Positions 1-12,800 of a stretch of 64,000 nucleotides of DNA are shown here, piece after piece. The first letter of the stretch is position 1. Every line of letters starts with the position of its first letter. The notes beneath the pieces are model-generated. The model made no database searches. It worked only from the letters and a program-made list of their open reading frames with translations, and was not told where the DNA came from. Source of the stretch: Pelobates cultripes (Eukaryota > Chordata > Amphibia > Anura > Pelobatidae); assembly GCA_933207985.1 (NCBI GenBank), contig OW240913.1:102982064-103046063 (forward strand), written 5' to 3'. A program made the position numbers and the translations under genes.

Positions 1-460
1 AGGGAGATTTCCCCATGTAATTGTACGGAGACGGATACATATTGGATAAGTCTTTATTGGCAAGCAGCGATGACACTGTGTTCTGTGCAGCCAGTGGTTG
101 AATAGAGCGTTAAACATGATTGTGGATTATTTTTTAACAGTTTCATTTGCCATTCCAAATACATGCTTGGTTGTCAACCAGTTGTAACTTGAATTGGCAG
201 AACCTTTCCAGCTAACAAAACGTAATTTCTCAGTGGAAACAACTTGTCATTCTAGAAAGGCATCATTTATCACGAAGTGTGAGGAATGCACCCGTTTGAA
301 CAGCATTCAGTTAAGAGGCAGGGCTTCTTAAATCATTCCAATAAATCCCACTAAACATCCTGAAGAACAAGACCTTTCCAGCTGCAATTTTTTGATCGCC
401 CCAGTCTGCAAAAGATGCAAAATAAAAAATGGCTATTGAAAGTAATGTGCAACTACTTTA

Positions 461-665
461 GATATTATTATTATTATTATTATTATTATTACTGGTATTT
501 ATATAGCGCCAGCATATTCCATAGCGCTGTACAATATTATCAGAGGGGGAGATTTAGCAGTAAATGAGACAATTACAAAACCTTAGAGGAACAATAGGTT
601 GAAGAGGGCCCTGCTCAAACGAGCTTACAGTCTATAGGAGGTGGGGTGTAAAACCCAACAGGACT
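461..665 (-). mobile_element. LINE 3' tail (L2/CR1-like) with ATT microsatellite
   Basis: An ATT/TAT run (about 461-490) is followed by tatatagcgccagcatattccatagcgctgtacaat and gagggccctgctcaaacgagcttac. This is the reverse complement of a tail also present at 11000-11308 and 62670-62835. The tail with a trinucleotide repeat end is typical of L2-like non-LTR elements; the exact clade is inferred. Confidence 0.6.
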
Positions 666-1117
666 AGAGGTAGCCATCCAGCAAGGTGGAGTGAAGCAGA
701 GCTGAAGGAGAGAATAGAGTGCTGCCCTTTAGGAGAGAGCAAGGGACAGGTATGGGCCAGGATATACTGTACTATACAGTGTTCTAATAGTATATGGCAC
801 TAGTCTATGTGCTGCATTATATGGCATTATAGAATACAAGTTGTTCACTAACTTGGCATCAAATAATTAAATTACATTCTGTCTTTTTAAGCAAGTCCAT
901 TATATATCTTCTTATAATTTTGCTGTTTAGTAGTAGTTTATGTATATGGTTTTTTTTATTGAACCAGGAGGGAAGATGTTGTTTTCAACAAGTTATGAAA
1001 TACAGGTTTCCCTTTCCTTTTTCCTTTTAAACTGACGTACTCAACTTTGTGGTATGCTAAAATATTATCATTTTCAAACTTAGAATGCTGATACCGAAGC
1101 TATGGTAGTGCTTATGT

Positions 1118-1400
1118 TTAAAGGGGCACCCTAAGCACCACAACTACTATAGCACATTGCAACTGATATGGCACAGGGAAATTTAAAGTGTATAAGCCAA
1201 TTGATGGTCTTAAATTACACAAGCTTTGGCTCACTGTGCCTAGAGGGGTATCCCCTAAACCTTGTGGACAAGGTCCAAAGAAGGCCAAAACTGTTTTCTG
1301 GGGTTGCTGTATCTTGAGTGGAGAAAGTACTTGCTTGCATTTTGGTTCTGGGCTGACCATATGGTTGGGAACAGTCTAATATGCAAATTGTATATGTTCT
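1118..1400. mobile_element. Possible partial TTAA MITE
   Basis: Starts TTTAAAGGGGCACCCTAAGCACCACAACTACTATAG, similar to the first bases of the TTAAAGGGACACTATAG-type MITEs elsewhere in the window. No matching right end was found, so the end coordinate is approximate. Confidence 0.35.
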
Positions 1401-3961
1401 CTTTGTAATGGCACAAGTTAGCAAAAAACATGTTTGAGACCTGAGCGGGGACTAACTGAAGGGCAAGCTACTGAGTTTCTCTAAGTTTTTGCTTGTTCTC
1501 AGAGTTCTCATATTCTCTGTTTTTTAATTAGTCCGCTCTGATTTCTGGAGCCTTTGACCAGGAGGAGCTGTCAGTAGTGAAGAGCAGGCTTCTCACATTT
1601 GACCACCAGAAATAAAAGTCCACCTTCCTCATCTATTACCCCATAAATAGGGCAATACAATGGATTGTTGGGGTTAGTGCATGAGGAGAGTGAAGAAATA
1701 CTCCAGTAGAGGGCTGGTAAAATGTTTTTCCATTTAAGGTGAGTTGTCTTTGTGCTTTAATAGCCCTTCCGTCAGTCCTGGCACACAGAAACTTTAGATA
1801 GCATACCTTAAGTCTCTAGCAGAAGCCATGTCCCAGAGTCATGGCAAAGAGAGTGTGAGATATGCTGTTGCAATGATTTTTTATTTTTTATTTTTTTTTA
1901 AAGCAGCCATAGCTACATGGTTTTCTTTAGTTTGTTTCAAACCATTACTTGAATGTTTAAAGGAAGCTCTAGATATGTTATCATATCCAGACAGGCATTC
2001 TAGATGGCGTTTCTACTAATTGCAACATGAATTATTTAGAGGAAACAACACAAATGATAAATGAAACATCTTCAAATATATTTTGCATACCTATTAACAT
2101 GTTATTGGGAAATAAAAATAGAAAAATAATTAAATCTGTAGTCAGGCTCTTCACGTGTACCTCCCCCACCCCCATTGTTTGCAATAAAATGAAACGTTTT
2201 ACTCACATTTTGGCAGGACCGAGACTCATTTAGTACTGTTCACCTCTCTATCTCCCACGATGTCGCGGAGGATGCATGGCTTCCACCATGATGGTCCGAT
2301 CCAATGCTCCTCATTGCCTTCAGTGCTACGGTAGTATAAGGGAGTTGGTGTAAGAGTTAATGTTAAACCAAGGCAGCACTGGTACATAGATGTTCTGTTT
2401 AACCCAAGATTAGTGGGAGTTATCCTCTCAGCTGGCAGGTGCTGTTTACTGCAAGTACTAGTTCAGCTCAAGAAAGCTGTAATCCAGGAGCTTAATTCCC
2501 ATCAATACCAAGCAATTCAACCAAAAAAAGTTACTTTTGAACAATGTCCTTCATTTTTTTTATTGTAGCACACATGAGACGAAAAGTTTAATTCCATTGA
2601 GGAACATTGGTAACATATGCTATCAGTACATTTCAGCAATTTTTCCTATAAATTTGTTACCATATTTAATTATTCCAGTATATATCATAGCCTGGTGCAC
2701 AGTGGAAGCATTCACATTATCTATTTTCTGTTCTGATTTTCGGATTCGTGAAAAACACAACTTGGTTTGAAACATAGGAAGGAGATGCATTACTGAATTG
2801 CGACGACAAAACAATATTGGCCATTGTTTTCAGAAAAAAATGGTATCTCACAAAGATCCATAACGGATAAAAAGAAAATAATGACATTTACTAGATTATA
2901 TTCTGTCATTTGGTGTTACCACTTGTTCAAGGTGTTTACTTTCATTTGCTTTGTATTTCCCTTGATAAAGTCCCTCCAGACATCTTTGTTCATATTGCCT
3001 AGGGCAGATTCGAATAGCCTGCCATTTCAATTCATGTATAGAATAAAGCATGTGTTACAATGTCCTATAGAAGAATAAACAACTAGATAGGTGTATTGAA
3101 TTTAAATCACTATGGATATGTATTGATGGACTCTAGAAGTGTCGGGCTCTGCCATACATTATGTTGCTGCTTTTACGAGATAACGTATAGTAATTAAAAA
3201 TAATGTTTTTACTAGTAATCATGTAATTGCAGTATCTTTAACCAATATATGGCCATAGGTCTATAATGCTTTAATTCCAGATTGTGTAATAAATGTGATT
3301 GCGTAATATATTTTCATTGTAGCTTCCAATCTTAATCTGTGCATGTTGTGCTTTGTTTTGATGTCCTATCTGCTCTGAAGTCCAAGTACCACTGAGTCTT
3401 TTATCTGTCTGTAAAACGAATAATGCTTTGGTCTGTAAGTGACCAAATAGGAATGCCTGCAGAATGGCTCGATGCACTGTTTATTATATTTCTTACATCC
3501 TCCAAACATAAATAGTGCTGTAAAAGGTCAGTACGTAATGAGGAAATAGAAGGAGAACAGGAAGAGTGACTGGTTCCAAACAACTTATCATTCAAGGTAG
3601 TGATGCAATTAATCTGTTTTACTGCACTTTGTAATGCTAGATTTCAAAGTGGTGAAGCAGCAAAAATGCACATTTCACTAAGCAGTGGTCAGATCATGTA
3701 AGCTCTTTGAATCCTAGACAGATTTGGTGTGTTAAGCCCTTCTCACTGTACCTCCAGACTATTGGAAACAGATCAGGATGATCGACTGAGAAAACCACTG
3801 CCTAAAAGATCTATTAGACACAAAGCTATACCATAAAATTCAACTGGCTAAAAGCTTTGGCTCAAACCACATTATTTATTGTTTTAAGTAATGCAATTTT
3901 TATTGTGTTCAATTTTTATTGTATTGTATTCAATTTACTGATTAAGGTACAACATTCTCTG

Positions 3962-4441
3962 TTAAAGGGGCTCTCCAGAAACTATTTTCCTGGCACTGCA
4001 GGATCCCATGTCGCTGAAGGGGTTTAAACCCGTTCAGCTACTTACCTGAATCCAGGGCCGATGTCCCTCGGCGCTGGGTTAGGCTCCACCCATGCTCCTC
4101 CCCTGCCTACATCAGCCGGCGGGGAAGACCTAATGCGCATGCACAGTAATGGCTGCGTGCGCGCATTAGACCTCCCCAAAGCATTGAATAATGCTTTCCT
4201 ATGGGGAAAATCTGACGCTGCAGGTCCTTGAGAACCTCCAGCGTCAGATAACCGACCAAAGGTCGGTTTGGATTCGGAAGCACAGAGGGCAGACTTAATG
4301 CTTTCCTATGGGGAAAATCTGACGCTGGAGGTTCTCTGGAACTGCAATGTTTTACATTGCAGAACTAAGTGCAATAGGGGCACAGCACCCAGACCACTTC
4401 AATTAGCTGAAGTGGTATGGGTACCTGGAGTGTCTCTTTAA
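3962..4441. mobile_element. TTAA-flanked MITE, 480 bp
   Basis: Bounded by TTAA on both sides, with imperfect terminal inverted repeats (TTAAAGGGGCTCTCCAG at the left; the right end read in reverse is TTAAAGAGACACTCCAGGTACC). The inside contains a 36-bp near-identical direct repeat (about 4188-4227 and 4297-4335, aatgctttcctatggggaaa...) and a dyad around gacgctg(c/g)aggt. TTAA flanks suggest a piggyBac-type target site, but no transposase is present. Confidence 0.75.
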
Positions 4442-4962
4442 ATAGTTTCTCTATACCCCAATGATCTTGCTTCTACAGTCTTGTTATATTGTAATACTTT
4501 GACTGGGAACTAGGAGTGCTACACTACATAAGCAGTGTTTTAACATATAATTGCTACTCACTTGCAAATTTCACATGTTTTAATTATAAGCTTTGACACT
4601 GGACAGGGGTAAAATTATTTAATATAGATATGTCAATGTTTTATTTTATAATTGTCTTGTTTTTTTGTATTCATGTAATTATTACAATATGTTCTTGGTG
4701 GAGCAAGTTGGTTAAAGCACAGTGATTATAGCGTCTTCACACAAACATGATATAATATAACACATGCATCGGCAGTCTCGGTAGATTGACTGAAACTTCA
4801 ACTCAGAAATTGCAAGTTCCTTCCTACTATAACTACTATACTATACTTTATCCAATAAGGGATACATTTCATGATAGGGTATTCCTAGTGTAACATTGGT
4901 CTTATACTCGTTATAGTGGTAATTAAACTAGCATTATATTTGTCTACTATCCTCGACTTAAG

Positions 4963-5053
4963 ATAATGCCAGGGAATAATGAAAGTATGTAGAAAATTCG
5001 GCAGACTCGATGGGTCAAACGGTTCTTATCTGCCGTCACATTCTATGTTTCTA
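4963..5053 (+). mobile_element. CR1/L2-like LINE 3' end fragment
   Basis: About 90 bp (ggcagactcgatgggtcaaacggttcttatctgccgtcacattctatgtttct) matches the 3' tail of the longer LINE fragment at 23630-24265, which ends gggcagactagatgggccgaatgattcttatctgctgtcacattctatgtttctatgt. It is a 5'-truncated copy of the same family. Confidence 0.8.
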
Positions 5054-6313
5054 ATTAATTTGTCTACTTATCTGAAAATGTTACCTGTCTTGCTCTGACT
5101 TATTATTTTACTCCATTAACTTTAATCTGTTGTATTCTTTTATTCCATTAATCATCACTTTCTTCAATCACGATTAATATTCAAGTTCTGAAACACTAAA
5201 GAGCTAGCCGGCTGGACAGTGCACTCTTCACGAACGTAAAACAAGACATGTTTTTTAACCCTTAAATTCAGATCATCTTTTTTTCCATACACCACCACCC
5301 CCTTGGCTACCACTGCACGTCAAACTTTCAATTTAGTACAACGTGCTCTTACGGCCCAATCTGTGCGATACAATGCTCACTTGTGGGCCGTTGTATCCCA
5401 CTCTTACTATTTTTACAGCTCTCATTATTCATTATTATTGAAACTTTTCCTTACTTGATTTACTTAACTTTTCTCTGAAACCTTCTTACCCTACCAAAAC
5501 CTTCCTTTCTCTTTCACCAATGAAAACCTGAATGCCCTACTTGATAGTGGATGCTCTCGTTTACTTTTGGTTGAATGCTATCATAAACCAAAACTTAGAC
5601 CGTACTCGTACCCCTACTACCAATCAGAGACATTATCACCCTAACTCAGAATTCCTAAGCAAACTCTTGACTTCACAATGCTTTTGTGATGTATGGGGAA
5701 TAACAAACCCAAAAATAGTCAACTACACTTTTTACTCCCTTCCTCACAAATTGTACTCCAGAATTGATTACTTGTTACTGTCCCAAAATAATGCCAGATT
5801 TATAGGTTCCTCCTGGATAGAATTTGTTTCATGGCCAGATCACTCTCCAGATTTACTGTTTACAGTTTACTGAATTGTGCTCCATAAATAGAGACAAACG
5901 TTGGTACATGAACGATAGCCTTCTCCTTGATAAAATTGTTATGGAATTAAAGGAAGACATTAGGATCTTTTTTGACCAGCATAGAACTGTAGAGATGGAT
6001 GAAAACATACTATGAGCAACATTGAAGATGTACATCAGAAGCTCGATTATCTCTTGTGCCACAAAACTTAAATTTAATCAAGAGATGAATATGTCAAAAC
6101 TACATTCAGAACTACAAAGCGTTTTAATTATCATAACTCACTCCAAACAATATCATCTGTGTGCTCTAAAATGTATACAATCTTTAAAGACAATGAATTA
6201 TGCGATCTAAAGAGAGTAAAGAAAACATTCTTGGATAAGGGAACCAAACCTGACACACTACCTGCTCAGATATTGAAAGATGAATGTGTAGCACAGTTCA
6301 TCTCAGGAATTTG

Positions 6314-6352
6314 TTCACCTACTGGCAAGCTACTAGTTTGCCAGTAGGTGAA
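6314..6352. repeat. 15-bp perfect inverted repeat
   Basis: ttcacctactggcaa (6314-6328), a 9-nt spacer, then ttgccagtaggtgaa (6338-6352). It lies within the decayed L1 ORF2 and is not explained by that frame. Confidence 0.9.
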
Positions 6353-6791
6353 AAATAGCTGACAAATTTGCCATAATATGAATACTATAAATACTATGAA
6401 TGTAATAAACAGTGGTAATATGATAGACCAACAAAGGAAGAATGACTTACACAATCACGTTTTTTGGACACACTTCAACTACCTCCTATAGAAAGAGACC
6501 ATGTGAGATCTCTACTGAAATAAATAACAGGAGGAAATCCTATAAGTAATTAAGAACGCAAAAAATTATAAATTACTAGGTCCAGATGGTTTCACTACCA
6601 ACTATAAAGTAATGCTTTATCCCCTAAATTATTCAGAATTTTAAAACAAGTACTTAAGGGGGGGAAAATATTTTTAAATACTGGAGGCGAATGTAGTAGC
6701 ATTACCAAAGGAACGAAAAGACGTGTCTGCATGCTCCAATTACAGGCCAATTTCGTTGCTTAACGTTGATATAAAAATATAGTTACTTCCA

Positions 6792-7345
6792 TTAAAGGGA
6801 CAGTACAGTCACCAGAACAAGTACAGCTTATTGTATTTGTGCCGGTGAGTATAATAAGTCCCTTCAGGCCTTTTGCAATAAATTTTGTATTTTCAGAGAA
6901 AAAGCAGTGTTTGTATTACAGCCTAGGGATACCTCCAGTGGCCACTCCCCAAATGGCTACTGCATGGAGACACTGGACTTTCCTCATAGAGATACATTGA
7001 TTCAATGCATCTCTACAAGGAGATGCTGATTGGCCAGGGCTGCGCTTGGCTTGTGCTGGCTCTGCTCCTATTCTGCTTCCTTGCCAATCTCAGCCATTCA
7101 AATGCTTTACTATGAAAAAGCGTTGTGATTGACTGACTGTGATCTCCACTTCTGATTATGTCAGCCAAGGAGGTAGATCAGGTGCAGACCCAGCACCAGC
7201 AGACTGGATTAAAGGTAAGATTTTACTATATTTAGGAGGGGGAAAGAGGGAGGTGGAACAGGGAGCTGGATCTGAAAATCTAACTACAGAAATATTTTAT
7301 AGATTTTATAGTGTTTTTAACACTATGGTATCAGGAATACATAGT
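6792..7345. mobile_element. TTAA MITE inserted in the L1 remnant
   Basis: Starts TTAAAGGGACAGTACAGTCACCAGAACAAGTACAGCTTA, the left end of the family also seen at 14708 and 44369. Internal blocks (atacctccagtggccactcc, gatctcagccat/gtcagccaaggaggtagatcagg, aacactatggtatcaggaatacat) match those copies. The right terminal repeat is missing and L1 coding sequence resumes near 7345 (ggattcattcta). It splits the L1 RT, so it is younger than that LINE. Confidence 0.7.
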
Positions 7346-9639
7346 TGGATTCATTCTACACTAAGAAACCCCAGATACAATACAAAGAGTTCTCAATTTA
7401 ATTGACCTGAAACATGCAAGAAGATACTCTTCAATGTCATTAAGTCTAGATGTAGAAAAAGCCTTCACTAGAGTGAATTGGTCCTTCCTTTGGATAATCC
7501 TTCACCCGTTTTACTTACCAAATAGATTTGTTGCTACTGTTCAAGCACTTTGTGAACAATTGTCTGCCAGAGTCTGGACGATGGGCTTATCCTCCACAAA
7601 ATTTATGATTCTCAATGGAACAAGACAGGGCTGTTCATTATTTATCACCTATTCGCACTTTATATTGAACCATCGGTATTTGCAATCAGGAAAAATAAAA
7701 ACATCTTGGGAATCAAATGTGCAAATTATTATAAAATTAGTCTATTCGAGAATGTCCTTTTCTCTGTTGCAAATCTAAGAATTTCTCTGCCTTGTCTCTA
7801 CAGAATAATTGCACATTATTCCCAGTTATCAGGCTATAAATTAAATCAATCTAAATGTAAAGGTCACAATATCTCAATCTCTGATTGGGATTTCATGAAT
7901 CTAGACTACTTTTTCAACTTTAAAGCTAATAATCAACAAATGAGCTTTTTGGGAGTGTTAAGATCTTTATACCTCTAATTACCCACAAGGACTTTCTTAT
8001 GAGGAAATGGCCGCCTTATAATATTTCTTTGATATGACATGTCTATTCTTTGAAAATGATGGTACTCCCTAAGATATTGAACCTGATCGATTTATCTCTT
8101 GGCGATCTCATCACGCTTAGGCGCACTGGGCTAAATTTACTGTAGGCAGGCAAAGAAGCTAGTCTGTCTACGGACCTAGCTCACCTTCCAAGAAACTCAG
8201 GGGGCTTGGTTATTCCAGATCCCACAAAATTTTACAGAGCTGCACAACTTGCACAAGCTCTGAATTTAAATTTCCACCTGGTACGTTTTGTTGGGTAGAC
8301 TTTAAGTGAGAACTTTGTAGACCCATAAAAATAAAAAATAAAAGAATATGGATCGACCTGAAAAAGACACACTAAATTCCTTGCTTCCTTTAACAACACA
8401 AAGTTACTGCTTCTGGAAAAAAGCAAAAGACAATCTAATTTCAAGAGACTCAGCAATCATCCTTATAATAGACAACCGCAGATTTCATTTTAAATGTGGT
8501 AGGACTGTGGATGAATTTGGTTGGTGAATGCCAAATAAACTAATGACGGTGGTAGATTATGCCCAATTAGAGCAATTGCTCACCGCTGAAAATCTTGTTA
8601 TATCCAAAAAAAAGTCCTAAATCAGATTTGACAAACTTTAGATATATCCACATTTATCTAGAATCCTTATCGCATAGAGTAGATCAATACCATATGACCT
8701 AATTTGAACATGTATATAAATATAATTTTTCTGATAACTGATCAATATCAGCAATACACAGCTTCTTAATAAATAATTTACATAGGAAAGACAAGATTTC
8801 AGAAATTATGGGATGAAGGAAGGGAGCTGGATAACAAAACGTGGACAAAAATATTTACTAATTGTTACAAATTGTCTATCTGTACCACAGTCAAGGAAAA
8901 CTGATATAAATGCTTATCCAGATATCATTTAGACCAAGTCCATCTTTTTCATATCTTGAAAAGTAGAACTTCATTGTGTCCAAGAGATTGTGGAGCACAC
9001 AGTACATTGTATCATATGTAGTAAACATGAACTGAAATATTTCTGGAATGAGATTTTTCAGATATTGAGTAACGCACTGAAGATAGGCATATACGCTGAC
9101 ACAATCTTCGCTCTATTAAATGGAACCAATCAACAATATGCTTACATACTACTACGCTGTTCTTTTGCCATAAAACTGTATTCTGCAATCTTGTGTACCC
9201 TGGCTAATCATTTCTCACTAGTTTGCAGACATAACCTTGATTTTAAAGGTGCAATTCTAAATATGTCAACTTAGACTTTAAAATCATTCTTCAACACATG
9301 GCCTTTTGAATTTTGTTATTATTGTAGTTTTATCAAATACGCACTGCCTATTGTATACCAAGGTGTGCATGGATTGTCAACTCGATAAAAAGGTGGTTGG
9401 TAAAAGTTGCCTGATCTTATTCCATGGGCATGGGCCTGGAGCTTCAGCACCACTAGCCCCTATGTTAATCAGGCTCTGACCTCTGTTCCTTCATGTATTT
9501 GGGGTACAGCATCTGCAAACAGGGCAGCTGCCCCGGGCCCAGTTACTCCAGGGGTGCCTGTGGGCCCCGCTACCCTCAACAATTTATTTGGGCCTCGCAC
9601 TCCAAGAAGGCCCACCAGGTGGCCCATGCACTGTGTGTG

Positions 9640-10100
9640 TGTCTCGGTGTTTCAGTGTATGTGCCTGTGTGTGTTAGTGTTTGTAACTATGCATGTCAGT
9701 GTATGTGCCTGTGTGTGTCAGTATGTCTGTCAGTGTATGTGCCTGTGTGTGTCAGTATGTCTGTCAGTGTATGTATCTGTGTGCGTCAGTATGTCTGTCA
9801 GTGTGTGTGTCAGTATGTCTGTCAGTGTATGTGCCTGTGTGTGTGCACGCGTCAGTATGTCTGTCAGTGTATGTGTGTGTGTGTCAGTATGTCTGTCAAT
9901 GTACGTATTTGTGTGTGTCAGTATGTCTGTCAGTGTATGTGCCTGTGTGTGTGTGCACGCGTCGGTATGTGTCAGTGTATGTGTGTGTGTCAGTATGCCT
10001 GTCAATGTATGTATTTGTGTGTGTCAGTATGTTAGTCAGTTTATATGTCTGTGTATGTGTAAGTAGTTAGTGTGTGTATTTGCATGTGTGTCAGTGTGTC
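9640..10100. repeat. TG-rich minisatellite
   Basis: Degenerate tandem repeats of about 33 bp built from gtcagtgtatgtgcctgtgtgtgtcagtatgtct. Long open frames on both strands here are artefacts of the repeat. Confidence 0.9.
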
Positions 10101-10274
10101 TGAGGACCAAAATTATATATAAACACACATTCAAAAAAACAACACTACACATAAATGCACGCTTGCATCCAAACCCCAACACCACATACAAACACATTCA
10201 GACAAACATACTTCATACAAAAACATGCTTACATTCAAACAGTGCAAAATACAACCCTGCAAGCATAAGAAATT

Positions 10275-10331
10275 GGTAGAACCCCACCTGTCAATGCATT
10301 GTTGGAGTTGCATGACAGATAGGGTTCTACC
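10275..10331. repeat. Imperfect inverted repeat next to the minisatellite
   Basis: ggtagaaccccacctgtcaatgca pairs with tgcatgacagatagggttctacc, forming a near-continuous hairpin stem of about 23 bp with a short loop. It may be the end of the element carrying the minisatellite. Confidence 0.75.
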
Positions 10332-10999
10332 TTTTGTCCAGCCTTGCAATGGGGGGAGGGGGATCAAATAAAATTCTTGCACCAGGGATTTTTATACTTT
10401 GGTTCCGCCACTGCGTTGGGGTGGAGGGCGTGACTGCATGTAATGGAATGGGGGGGCACTATCTATGGGGACCCTAGCAAATATTTGCCCAACGTCCAAT
10501 CATTATTAAAGACGGGCCTGCCGGCAAACGTCACACATTTCGTTTCCAGTGATTACAAAGCATGTACACTTGCTATAGTTGTCCTCTCCTAGACAGAATA
10601 TTATTACATAAGGTTCAATATGTGTTACGGTACAAAACAATACAGATTCATCATCCGATGACTTCCACAATCTTTTGCAAATGCTTCTCATCTGGCAATT
10701 CCAAGGAATTTAAAAAGCTCTGTCACTAACATATCCTGTCAACAGGCAAGATGTCACTGGATGTGTGCCAGGTTTTCCATTAACAAGCTAGATTCTTTTA
10801 CCATTTCCATTGCAGATAAACATAATATATTTGATATCATACCTGCAGGAACAGAACAGATGGAAACCATTCAGGGTGGGAAAAAAAATATTATTTCAGT
10901 TTTTGGAGAGCAGGACTAGAAATCACATTTTTAATTTTTATTTCAACATAATCAGGGGCACACCCTCATTTTAATGTTCTTTATTAAAGCGTATCAATT

Positions 11000-11308
11000 A
11001 AACGGTCAGCAGGTTTCTCATCCCCCACCCCATGACTCCGTTCCTTCACCTGTCAAAAATGACCTACCAAGCACTCAATAAACCCTTCTGTAACAAACTA
11101 TTTAATTCCCCTACTTTAACCCTTTGTGTCACTATACCCCACTCCCTCTAGCATGTAAGCTCATCGAGCAGGGCCCTCAACCCCCTCTGTTCCTGTACGT
11201 CAGTGGTCTGATCTCAATTATGTGTCTGTTAGTCCACCCATTGTACAGCGCTACGGAATTTGTTGGCGCTATATAAATAATAAAATAATAATAATAATAA
11301 TAATAATA
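11000..11308 (+). mobile_element. LINE 3' tail (L2/CR1-like) ending in (ATA)n
   Basis: Contains gcatgtaagctcatcgagcagggccctc and then attgtacagcgctacggaatttgttggcgctatataaata, followed by an (ATA)n run. Same family as 461-665 (reverse strand) and 62670-62835. Confidence 0.65.
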
Positions 11309-12534
11309 GAGGCAAACTAAATGCTTTACTTTTTTTTATATAGAATTGTTAAATTATTTTGATTATAAATTAACAGGAGGGAAAATAAATGTGGACACTC
11401 TTCAGCCTCAAATCAAAACAAAGTCAGTGCACTGAAAACGTGTCCATGCAATTGTTGGGTGCCACTTGTCACTACTGTGCCTAAACCCCCAAATTGTGTT
11501 GTCTTGTTAAATCATTACATTTGATATAAAATACTAATAGAAGGAATGAGAATTGAGTGCCCCAATGATAATAAAACATAACTTTTATTAGTAATATCAA
11601 AATAAATAAAGAAATGATATATAATACAAATGTGCTCAAGGTGAAGTTTAAAAATGGAGATTATAATGGTATATAAGCAGTTATGTCGGTATGGTATTGC
11701 AATTGTACTCTTATATACATATGGTAAGGTCTCCTTTATTTGCAGTAATGCAAAGTTATATCTATTTGTTGGTTTATATATTGATCTGTGTCCGTTTTCT
11801 CAGGTCTGTGGCATCTCAGCTGTAATTATTGATAATATAAAATGACGCCTGAATTATTTAAGTGCGTTATCACTGGATTATAATATTACAATTGTGCTCT
11901 TATGAATAAATGTGTTCATGTAGCAGAGATTTCCATTGGTATCTATGAATCTGTGCTTGTTTGCTCAAGTCTGTTTGTATATCCTTTTTGAACACATTTA
12001 TTCGTTTTGATCAAAAAGACCAGAGCATATGATGTAAATGCAAGGATCCTACAGAAACTGTCTGGTCGACATTGTCTTATTTGCTATGTCACTCTGGGGG
12101 ATTTCTAGTGTATTGACATTTAATAAACTGTTATTTTTCTTTTAGGGGTGCCTTCAAAAAAGTTCTCATTCGTGATTAAACTTGTTAATATATCTCCCAA
12201 TTTTCCCCCTGTAGTGAAAAATAGAAACAGTTCGGAAGCTAGCTGCTTAAAATCGTTAAGGCTGCTATATTGCCCTTCAGGGCTTCTGATATTTCCCGGT
12301 AGGTTCTTAAGATGCTGTTTCCTAAATCCTCATTTTAAGGACATAGTAGAGAGAGACACGCTACCCTGATAAGACAGCCGTAATCATATTCCCCTCTCTA
12401 CCTTATCTCCCAAACCGAAATACAAATGATCCTGAATATCTCGCATGTGGATTGCTGGAGCACAGAACAATATGTCAAGTAGATACATATTGGTTACATA
12501 AATGTATCAAATGTAACCACAGGTTTCCAGAGCT

Positions 12535-12800
12535 CTGAGTCCTGGTTAAATAAACCCACTGTTCCTGGTCTAATGATAGATTTTAAGATTAAGTTATCTA
12601 CCAGGATTACAGATAGCCCTTAGTAAGTAGCAAGTACGCAGATCTACATTAATTTAAATAAATATCGCACAGATCAATATAGATATAAATAATTGCCAAG
12701 TAGCAAAAGCTTGGGATCCTGGTTAGAAAAATGAACAATTCCTGGTCTTATGATAATTGCTTGGATCTAACTATCTACCAGGATCACCAAGAGCGAATAT
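12535..12800. repeat. Imperfect direct repeat, two copies of about 90 bp
   Basis: gagtcctggttaaataaacccactgttcctggtctaatgata...atctaccaggattac (from about 12537) recurs as ggatcctggttagaaaaatgaacaattcctggtcttatgata...atctaccaggatcac (from about 12715). Each copy has outer bases that can pair (atcctggt with accaggat). Origin not recognised. Confidence 0.7.

Larger units (their letters stand above)
5540..9300 (+). pseudogene. Decayed L1/Tx1-type LINE ORF2
   Basis: Remnant of a non-LTR retrotransposon ORF2 broken into many frames. From about 5590 it encodes the end of an AP-type endonuclease (DRTRTPTTNQ, YTFYSLPHKLYSRIDYLL, SWPDHSPDLL). Near 6570 there is a PDGFTTNY-like reverse-transcriptase motif and at 6740 NYRPISLLNVDIK. 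After an inserted MITE the RT continues at 7434 with SLSLDVEKAFTRVNWSFLW and NGTRQGCSL. The catalytic FADD box region now reads SLFENVLFSV, so the enzyme is dead. Thumb and C-terminal remnants run to about 9270 (GYKLNQSKCKGHNISISDW). No poly(A) tail or target duplication was found. Confidence 0.85.

Noticed and set aside
9407..10070. Long overlapping frames (up to 219 codons) rich in Cys, Val and Ser
   Set aside because: They are translations of a TG minisatellite and stay open in several phases on both strands.
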